Assembly: GCF_900177345.1 (NCBI RefSeq)
Contig: NZ_FWZT01000003.1
Span: forward strand, 354,871-418,870
Source: Pseudobacteriovorax antillogorgiicola
GTDB taxonomy: Bacteria; Bdellovibrionota_B; Oligoflexia; Oligoflexales; Oligoflexaceae
Length of the DNA: 64,000 nucleotides
Direction of reading: 5' to 3'
Part shown: positions 8,707-15,462 of the stretch, one piece after another
Layout: each line of letters opens with the position of its first letter
Numbering within the stretch: position 1 is the first letter of the stretch
Notes under the pieces: generated by a model
Databases searched by the model: none
What the model was told of the DNA's origin: nothing
What the model saw: only the letters and a program-made list of their open reading frames with translations
Translations under genes and position numbers: made by a program

Positions 8707-9327
8707 CTAAACTATTAACCCAACCCCAATGGTCATCAGGATGCCGCCACTGGTCGCCTCTAAAATTCGCATGGTCTTGCGAGACGGCTGCTGAGGAATC
8801 GCAAAGGTCGTTACGCTCGCCAGGGAAAACAGCCAGACGAAAGATGCCATCACCGCACCCACGAGAAAGTATGGAGCACTTTCACCAAACTTAGGGGCCA
8901 TCCCACCAAAGAAAATGATAGATTCAAAAATCGCCTGCGGGTTCAGCAAGCTGAAGCCAATGGCTGCGAGTATCGATCCTACCAATGTAGCCGGACGGTC
9001 GTTCACCGGGTTCTCCAACGCAACTTTCTCGCCCCATATGGCTTGATAAAGTGAGCGCCCCCCATAAACGAGAAGAAAGCCAGCAGCGGCCACCATCAAA
9101 TAGCCTTCCATACCTGGAGCGAGTTTCAGCAGAGCCCCTGCTCCAACAACACCTAGCACCACTAGAATCACCTCACAGGCCACGCAGGTTAGCGCCACCC
9201 AAAAGGGATATTCCTTGCGAATGCCTTTCTTAATGACATAAAGATTCTGCATGCCTAGAGACATTATGATTCCCATTTGCATCAAAAATCCAGATCCAAT
9301 CGCTTGCCACATTGTTTCTTTAAGCAT
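8707..9327 (-). CDS. LysE/ArgO-type basic amino acid exporter
   Basis: A 206-residue, six-helix membrane protein of the LysE family. The N-terminal segment GFLMQMGIIMSLGMQNLYVI is the ArgO/LysE form of the family signature, and FSLLNPQAIFESIIFFGG carries the conserved N-P motif in the second half. These proteins export lysine, arginine or their toxic analogues by proton exchange. GAGG lies 8 nt before the ATG. It is divergent from a LysR-type gene, the standard lysE-lysG (argO-argP) arrangement, so export is probably induced when basic amino acids accumulate. Confidence 0.88.
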   Translation of the reverse strand: MLKETMWQAIGSGFLMQMGIIMSLGMQNLYVIKKGIRKEYPFWVALTCVACEVILVVLGVVGAGALLKLAPGMEGYLMVAAAGFLLVYGGRSLYQAIWGEKVALENPVNDRPATLVGSILAAIGFSLLNPQAIFESIIFFGGMAPKFGESAPYFLVGAVMASFVWLFSLASVTTFAIPQQPSRKTMRILEATSGGILMTIGVGLIV

Positions 9328-9409
9328 CGCTACATCCTCGCTGCTCTAGGTTAGGAATCGGATATTCGGTAATAATGCTTGATAAGTAAAATTAATTCAT
9401 TTTATTCTT

Positions 9410-9426
9410 CATAAGAATTTCTTATG
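9410..9426. promoter_or_regulatory. Perfect palindrome in the LysE/LysR divergent promoter
   Basis: cataagaatttcttatg is a perfect 8-1-8 palindrome 13 nt before the LysR start. LysR proteins bind T-N11-A type dyads in such intergenic regions. Its position close to the regulator start suits negative autoregulation. Assignment as the operator is inference. Confidence 0.5.
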
Positions 9427-9439
9427 ATGGAGGAAAAAT

Positions 9440-10327
9440 ATGTATGATTATAAGTTACTAGCTGCTATGGCATCGGTCATTCATAAGGGTGGTTTTGATC
9501 ATGCGGCCAAACACCTGCACATCACCCAGTCCGCTGTTTCCCAACGGGTCCGGCAGCTAGAAGAGGATGTGGGCCGACCACTGCTGATCAGATCGTCGCC
9601 GCCGACTCCCACCGAGCTAGGCCGCCTTCTGATGGCTCATTTTATGAAAGTAAACCTTCTTGAAAGTGAACTCAAAGAGCAGATTGATCCTAAGGGCCCC
9701 CGTGCGTTCACTCATCTATCAGTGGCTATCAATCGGGATAGTTTAGCTCTCTGGTTCATCGAAGCTATGGGGCAGTTTCTACAAGACGAAAATATCGTCC
9801 TAGAAGTCCTAGCCGAGGATCAGGAGCTAACCCATGAGCACCTTAAGGCAGGTCGTGTCTTCGGTTGCGTGAGCGCGCGGCATACCCCGTTACAAGGGTG
9901 CCAGGTAGAGAAACTCGGCACCATGACCTTCTATCTCACTGCTACACCGGACTTTGCTGACAAGTGGTTCACGAAAGGAGTGGGCCAAAAATCACTTCTC
10001 AAAGCTCCTGGGGTCATATTTGACGACAAGGATCACATGCTTCATGACTTTCTAGCTAAGAAATTTAGGATTACTCTGGAAACGCCGCCCTTGCATGTGA
10101 TTCCAGCACTGGCTGAGTACGAGCGATTTATCACCGCAGGACTGGGTTATGGCCTTCTGGCTAAGTCGCAGGTAGAGGAAAAGTTTGCCGATGGTAGCCT
10201 AGTTGATCTAGCTCCAGGGAGAAATCTCCCATTGGATCTTTACTGGCATTCCTGGCAGCTACAGTCGGAGGTAGGAGCAAAGTTCACCAAGACCTTGCTG
10301 AAACATGCCCCTCCCCTACTTCGCTAG
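9440..10327 (+). CDS. LysR-type regulator of the ArgP/LysG group
   Basis: A 295-residue DNA-binding regulator. The N-terminal winged helix reads YKLLAAMASVIHKGGFDHAA then KHLHITQSAVSQRVRQLEE, typical of ArgP (IciA). The substrate-binding half has the family-type LSVAINRDSLALWFIEAM. In ArgP/LysG the ligands are lysine or arginine and the target is the divergent exporter, which is exactly the neighbour here. GGAGG lies 7 nt before the ATG. The end is 4 bp from a convergent membrane-protein gene. Confidence 0.88.
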   Translation: MYDYKLLAAMASVIHKGGFDHAAKHLHITQSAVSQRVRQLEEDVGRPLLIRSSPPTPTELGRLLMAHFMKVNLLESELKEQIDPKGPRAFTHLSVAINRDSLALWFIEAMGQFLQDENIVLEVLAEDQELTHEHLKAGRVFGCVSARHTPLQGCQVEKLGTMTFYLTATPDFADKWFTKGVGQKSLLKAPGVIFDDKDHMLHDFLAKKFRITLETPPLHVIPALAEYERFITAGLGYGLLAKSQVEEKFADGSLVDLAPGRNLPLDLYWHSWQLQSEVGAKFTKTLLKHAPPLLR

Positions 10328-10331
10328 AAGC

Positions 10332-10823
10332 TTAGGGGCGGTCCACTGCAAAATCACGCCGTGCCGTTGCAATGGAAATCGTAAAGCCTGACACCAAGTC
10401 TAATAATGAAAGTCCGGTGACAATGAGAAAACTACTGTGTCCCAGTTCAGGAACCAATAGCAGTTCAAGAAGAAATCCCACAAAGACCAGTGTCGAAAGA
10501 CTGTGATCGACTATTGCTGCCGAAGACGTGCGGGTTGCTTTTGCCAGTTCAAAGAACAAACAGACAACGCCTGCCATCACAAGAACAGTCCCCAAACTTA
10601 GCTCTAACGCAGCGCCAGATACCAGCTGCCAGCTCACTAGAGTTTGGTCGAGGCTATAGCTGTCACCCAAAGGGCTTAGAGCAACTAGATTAAACAAGCC
10701 TAGTAGTAAGGCAAACAAGGGTAGATGCGCTATGAGTTTCAAAACACCGCTCCTGACTAATGGATCAAGACTCATTGGTATGGCATATAGGCGCAAATAA
10801 GACAAGAAGTTTTCTCTATCCAA
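10332..10823 (-). CDS. Small integral membrane protein, function unknown
   Basis: A 163-residue protein with about four hydrophobic segments (LIAHLPLFALLLGLFNLVAL, LELSLGTVLVMAGVVCLFF, STLVFVGFLLELLLV and FLIVTGLSLLDLVSGFTISI). The start is a TTG with AGGA about 9 nt upstream, so an internal start is possible. No family is recognised. It is convergent with the LysR gene. Confidence 0.5.
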   Translation of the reverse strand: MDRENFLSYLRLYAIPMSLDPLVRSGVLKLIAHLPLFALLLGLFNLVALSPLGDSYSLDQTLVSWQLVSGAALELSLGTVLVMAGVVCLFFELAKATRTSSAAIVDHSLSTLVFVGFLLELLLVPELGHSSFLIVTGLSLLDLVSGFTISIATARRDFAVDRP

Positions 10824-10995
10824 AGGGTTTATCCTGTTCGTGCTATTTTTGCATTCGAGTCTTCGCCATTCTTTATCCCATTAAATCAGGACTTTCCCAT
10901 GGCACTTTTACAAAAACAGTGGCGTTCGCTGGTACAAACGCACAAATGCGCCCGAACTAACAAAAATGTGGCTTCTGTTCAGATTATTTTTATTT

Positions 10996-11009
10996 GTTGT
11001 TTGAACAAC
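10996..11009. promoter_or_regulatory. Short palindrome upstream of the DUF3095 gene
   Basis: gttgtt and aacaac flank a 2-base centre, about 100 nt before the start at 11113. It may be an operator; nothing else stands out in the gap 10824-11112. Confidence 0.25.
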
Positions 11010-11112
11010 TTAAATAGAAGGTCCACAGAAATCCCTCTTTGATTGAATTTTTGATTCAGCGGCAATGCTCCTAACACCGACTGCGTAATGTACACCGAAG
11101 GAGATCTACACC

Positions 11113-12300
11113 ATGCTGAACTTTTTTGAGCAAATGCCGAGCTTTTCTGAATTTGACCAGTTTAAAAACCCTAAGCACTACCAGCCTCTCCCAGATAGCT
11201 GGACGCTGATCGTGGCTGATTTAAAGTCATCCACCGATCATATAGCCCTTGGGCGGTATAAGGACGTTAACTTGATCGCTGCTGGATGTATATCACAGGT
11301 GGTCAAATGTGCTCCGAAGATCATTCCCTACTCTTTCGGCGGTGATGGTGCATTCGTTGCCGTTCCTCAAGAGATCGTCGAGCAGGCCCTCAAAAGATTG
11401 CGCGCCTACTCTCGGTTTGTACGCAGAACCTTAGACTTAGAGCTTCGTCTCGCAGCCTTCAGCAGCCAGGATTTCAAAGCAGCTGGAGTTCAAGTCCAGG
11501 TTGCTAAGTTTCTCAACGGTCGCGGTGTTCAGGGCTATTTTCGCGGTAATGGCTTAGAATGGGCTGAACGTGAGCTAAAAGATCAATACGCTCACAACCA
11601 AATACATCTGGCTGAAGACGAATCTTCAAGCTTCAAGTTCTCTAATATATTCTGCCGTTGGCAGCCGATTCCATCCCACAGCGGTAAAATAACGACGCTG
11701 ATCATCAAGAACAATGGCCGAACGGAATCCGAGCAACAAGCGATATACGAAGAGATCGGGCTTTTGACAAAAAACTTCTATTCAGCGGAGCAGAACCGTC
11801 CCGTGAAAGTTGATGATTTTAAACTTATCAGCAGCTTTGACCAGCTAAGAACAGAGTGCATGCTTAAATGTCAGTCGAACAATACTCTGATTCAAAAGCT
11901 CTATGCCTGGCGTTGCCTTGTCCTACATCAAGTCGTCAAGTTCATGATCCACTTTTTCAACGTAAAAAAGGGTGAGATTGATTTTAATCGATATCGCCAG
12001 GACATGACGCATAGTAGCGACTACAGAAAATATGATGGCCTCCTGCGAATGGTCGTAGACCTTTCTCCCATCGAAATAAATGGCTTGCGACGAACGTTGG
12101 AAATCATGGAGCAGCAAGGAAAGATTAGCTTTGGTCTTCACATGTCCGACACCGCCCTGATGACTTGTATGGTTTTCTCTGCAGTCAACCATATTCATTT
12201 TATCGATGGTGGCGAAGGAGGGTATATGAAAGCTGCCAATATTCTTAAGGCTAAACTTGAAAAACAAGAACCTCAATATCAAGCTGTTTTGGGACAGTAG
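11113..12300 (+). CDS. DUF3095 family protein, adenylate-cyclase-like
   Basis: A 395-residue soluble protein. It matches the DUF3095 layout: FDQFKNPKHYQPLPDSWTL, then VADLKSSTDHIALGRYKDVN and SFGGDGAFVAVP. The Asp in VADLKSST and the one in GGDGA sit where class III cyclases hold their two metal ligands, so the first half probably has a cyclase fold. Catalysis has not been established for the family as far as I know. The C-terminal part (SYDTALMT-like HMSDTALMTCMVFS) is also family-typical. It stands alone between short regulatory gaps, with a terminator downstream. It is a third cyclase-like gene in this window. Confidence 0.75.
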   Translation: MLNFFEQMPSFSEFDQFKNPKHYQPLPDSWTLIVADLKSSTDHIALGRYKDVNLIAAGCISQVVKCAPKIIPYSFGGDGAFVAVPQEIVEQALKRLRAYSRFVRRTLDLELRLAAFSSQDFKAAGVQVQVAKFLNGRGVQGYFRGNGLEWAERELKDQYAHNQIHLAEDESSSFKFSNIFCRWQPIPSHSGKITTLIIKNNGRTESEQQAIYEEIGLLTKNFYSAEQNRPVKVDDFKLISSFDQLRTECMLKCQSNNTLIQKLYAWRCLVLHQVVKFMIHFFNVKKGEIDFNRYRQDMTHSSDYRKYDGLLRMVVDLSPIEINGLRRTLEIMEQQGKISFGLHMSDTALMTCMVFSAVNHIHFIDGGEGGYMKAANILKAKLEKQEPQYQAVLGQ

Positions 12301-12315
12301 TGATACGAAAGCGAG

Positions 12316-12341
12316 AGGTGCAGCCGGAAAGAACTGCACCT
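12316..12341. terminator. Terminator hairpin between convergent genes
   Basis: aggtgcag (12316-12323) pairs perfectly with ctgcacct (12334-12341), followed nine bases later by ttttt. It serves the DUF3095 gene and possibly the convergent metzincin gene. Confidence 0.6.
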
Positions 12342-12397
12342 ACCAGACACTTTTTCGGACTAAATATCCCCCACAAGCTCTACACTATCATTCTTTT

Positions 12398-14140
12398 CTA
12401 GCGGAACTCATCGAGAGCGATGACTTTATATGAATCAGGATAATTTTTTCCTCTAAATAAGCGCGTGTCCGTTTCTCCGGGGTTTAAGCTCATATACACT
12501 GATTGCGTTTCTACAAGAAGACCATTGCTGTCAATGATACCTAATTCGAAACTGCTGCTTACCCTTGCCGTGTTTGACAGATTCGTAATTTCTACAGCGT
12601 AGCCTGATACATTATTCTTGCCTTCGATTCGAAAGTTTGCCTCAGAAGGTGGAGGAATCACTCTGTTTGACAAAACTCCAGAGAAAGTCGCGTAGAACGT
12701 GTTATTCAACTCATCACCATAGTTACTTGACACTCCAGTGATGTAAACCTTTTGACCTGGAGCGATACATTTATCATCAGATCCATATTCTACATAGACA
12801 TCTGAAAAGATGATTCTTGAATCTGAATCAAGCTTGACACTAAAGCTACACACTGCCTCATCATTTACATTAGTCGCGGCCACATAAAGGTCTTCTGAAT
12901 CGAGCTTAAATGCATCGATGTTGAAATTCAGACTAGTCTCGCCTAATACCACCTTCGGATCTTCTTTTGGCAGTACTTCTATTGGGTACAAAGCTAATAT
13001 TGCCTCAACATCCCGTTCTGTGACTTCAGAAACGTCTTCGTAGCCCATGATAGATGGATACTTTGTATTTCCTAAAAGATTACGCTTAAACTCATGGCCA
13101 AGCCCTAAGACATGACCAAGTTCATGGGTTAGGGTATCGGCGGGGTCGAGGTCAGAACCGAATTCTTCCCTTGCTTTTATAAAAGAGTCAGGAAGCATTA
13201 TTAGACTTGCAGATAGGATCTCTGGATCAGTCATTGAGATTCTTGGAAAGGCTAACCCTAATACAACAGTTCCATCCTGATCTTCAAATCGATAGCCGCG
13301 GCTGTAGTATATACAGTTCGTATTGACGTCACTAAAAGGAGGAGGATTGTTATTGACGGAAATATTATATGAAAGACCACCAACCTTACCTTCCTCTCCT
13401 AAGACTTCCCACTCTTTCATCGAGCTGACAACAAGATCCTGATTCATCAATGCTTCAGGTCCGCAGATGTCTAGGTTCAAATCTTTTTGCCAGCCAACGG
13501 CTACTCCATCGCCCTGGATATAGGCATAGTCTTTCTTTTTTTCAACACTCCAGGGAGTCTCTTGGGTATTCTTTGAAAAGTATGCTGCTATAAGGCCTTT
13601 TCCCCTTTTTGGATCATTAAACTCAAACATAAAGCTCATGAGACGCTTGTCTTCAGCGAGACTGTAGTGAACCATATCTAAGGATTGCTGCTCACCCGAA
13701 GAATCTTTCAAAGCTATGAGGTTTAACTTTCCATCAGTTGCTCTGAAAACAAAACTTAGTGGGAAACTGTTATTCAAGTCTTTATAAATATAGACTCCTT
13801 CATCTTCAGCGATAAACGTGAAGTTGTTTAGTTTCGCTTCGGATCCCTCTCTCGAAGTACTATTCTGATTTTCCAGATCTTCTTGAGATTCAACCTCATC
13901 AACTTCAGCCTTTTCGGTTCGTTCAAACATGGCTGATAAGCTGGCTATCGAATAATTATTGAAGCTGTCGACCTCTGACAGATTGATAAACGACCCTCTA
14001 TCCGTGGCGTATCCCTGGTAAAGTAGCGAAACATCACCGTGAACAAAGTAGATGTCTGTATATGGATCCTTTTTCTTGCTAGACTCGTCACAAGAGGCAG
14101 ATAATACTAAAACTATTAGAAGGCTGATGGATTTAAGCAT
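12398..14140 (-). CDS. Metzincin-type zinc metalloprotease lipoprotein
   Basis: A 580-residue lipoprotein; the signal LLIVLVLSASC ends at the acylated Cys. The catalytic zinc motif HELGHVLGLGH is the full metzincin H-E-x2-H-x2-G-x2-H, and YPSIMGYED supplies the Met-turn Met, so the protease should be active. The spacing resembles matrixins or related archaemetzincin-type enzymes. About 330 residues precede the motif, and a C-terminal region (about 400-580) looks like beta-sandwich domains with no known name to me. It is probably a surface-anchored peptidase. A 450-bp divergent gap separates it from pcp. Confidence 0.8.
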   Translation of the reverse strand: MLKSISLLIVLVLSASCDESSKKKDPYTDIYFVHGDVSLLYQGYATDRGSFINLSEVDSFNNYSIASLSAMFERTEKAEVDEVESQEDLENQNSTSREGSEAKLNNFTFIAEDEGVYIYKDLNNSFPLSFVFRATDGKLNLIALKDSSGEQQSLDMVHYSLAEDKRLMSFMFEFNDPKRGKGLIAAYFSKNTQETPWSVEKKKDYAYIQGDGVAVGWQKDLNLDICGPEALMNQDLVVSSMKEWEVLGEEGKVGGLSYNISVNNNPPPFSDVNTNCIYYSRGYRFEDQDGTVVLGLAFPRISMTDPEILSASLIMLPDSFIKAREEFGSDLDPADTLTHELGHVLGLGHEFKRNLLGNTKYPSIMGYEDVSEVTERDVEAILALYPIEVLPKEDPKVVLGETSLNFNIDAFKLDSEDLYVAATNVNDEAVCSFSVKLDSDSRIIFSDVYVEYGSDDKCIAPGQKVYITGVSSNYGDELNNTFYATFSGVLSNRVIPPPSEANFRIEGKNNVSGYAVEITNLSNTARVSSSFELGIIDSNGLLVETQSVYMSLNPGETDTRLFRGKNYPDSYKVIALDEFR

Positions 14141-14606
14141 TAAATATCACTTTCCTTTTTAGCTGGCCATTGAACCGCACCTTGCGGGCTGGGCTATACT
14201 ACATAATATCACTTAATACGTCAATATTGACACAAACCTCTCTCCATTCAAGTCTGCGTATTCTATAGCTAGCAAAGTTGCTGCTCTACACAGGTTTGTG
14301 TACAGTTAGGAACGGATAACCCGCAAAATATTGCATTTCTTTACATAATTATATTTTACTGGCGGGAAAGTCTCGAAACAGCCTGATCCTTTGCAGTCGT
14401 TGCACTCTTGGGCACGATAGAAAGCAGAACTGATCGTGACGTGATTCCTAGCTTAAAGACTTAGCAACTTGAGACTGGCACCTATATCGAATACTTTTTT
14501 TTCCCAACGGATGTCTAAAGCTTGATTTATGGAGTAGCCTAGAGCTAATCAAGTTTCAGCCCACGGAAGAGGGCTAAGGATTGTAAATCGTCGACAAGGC
14601 AAGAAT
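14141..14606. other. Intergenic region between divergent metzincin and pcp genes
   Basis: This AT-rich region presumably holds both promoters. A short ccgc...gcgg hairpin lies near 14175-14187. No ORF with a credible ribosome site, no tRNA-like fold and no clear operator was seen. Confidence 0.4.
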
Positions 14607-15227
14607 ATGACTCAAACTTCAGACCAAGTTCTCTTAACCGGCTTTCAACCATTTGCAAATCACAAATCAAACCCTTCGGCTGAAGTTGCAGCACATGTGG
14701 CCGCGGAGAATGGATATGACTTTCTCGTGCTTCCTGTAGGCTTTAAAGAAGCAGCCCAGATCTTGTTGCACCAGCTCGAAAAAAACAGCTACCACACAGT
14801 AATAGCACTCGGCTTAGCAGCCAACCGTTCTTCGATCTCCTTAGAAAGAATTGCACTCAACTTAATTGATGCCCGCATACCTGATGAGTTTGGCCAACAA
14901 CCGATCGATGAGCCCCTTATTGCAGAAGCTCCCCTTGCAATTCATACTTCACTTCCCATCAAGAAGATCCATCAGCATCTAGAAAAAGAGAGGATCTCAA
15001 GTGAAGTCTCTTATTCAGCTGGTACCTATGTTTGTAACGCTGTGTTTTTTCATCTTCTCCACCATAGAAAAACAGTTAACCCTTCACTTAAATGCGGTTT
15101 TATCCACATTCCTCTCGAAGAGCTTATGCCTCTGGAGATCACCAAGCAGGCGATTAAAATAGCTACTGATACCACCATAAGCAGCGAATCCGATACCAAG
15201 GGCCTGAGCGTAGGAACTATTTCCTAA
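14607..15227 (+). CDS. pcp: Pyroglutamyl peptidase I (C15 family)
   Basis: A 206-residue cytoplasmic cysteine peptidase that removes N-terminal pyroglutamate. The start VLLTGFQPFANHKSNPSAEV is the family opening (TGFxPFxxxxxNPS). The catalytic triad can be read as Glu in SLERIALN, Cys in GTYVCNAVFF and His in CGFIHIPL. Length matches the family. It lies 235 bp upstream of the toxin-like gene on the same strand, but the gap and an own promoter candidate make a joint transcript unlikely. Confidence 0.9.
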   Translation: MTQTSDQVLLTGFQPFANHKSNPSAEVAAHVAAENGYDFLVLPVGFKEAAQILLHQLEKNSYHTVIALGLAANRSSISLERIALNLIDARIPDEFGQQPIDEPLIAEAPLAIHTSLPIKKIHQHLEKERISSEVSYSAGTYVCNAVFFHLLHHRKTVNPSLKCGFIHIPLEELMPLEITKQAIKIATDTTISSESDTKGLSVGTIS

Positions 15228-15348
15228 TCTAATCTTGAATGTTAAACTTCCGTTCAATTTAGCAAAGACCTTATTCAATAGCTTATTTCGAGATTGCAGC
15301 CTTTGATCTGATTCAAGACCTGATAAATAAAACTAACCATTTTATCTA

Positions 15349-15376
15349 TTGACTTCGTTTATTTCTGTGATAGCTT
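15349..15376 (+). promoter_or_regulatory. Candidate sigma-70 promoter of the toxin-like gene
   Basis: ttgact (15349-15354), 16 bases, then tagctt (15371-15376), about 87 nt before the chosen TTG start. The -35 is good and the -10 poor, so this is tentative. Confidence 0.3.
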
Positions 15377-15462
15377 GGCCCAGTACCGTATTCCAAGAAG
15401 CGAATGATACTTTCGCTAAAACCAAGCCAGCTATTTACAGACATGTAGAGGGGAGAAGAACC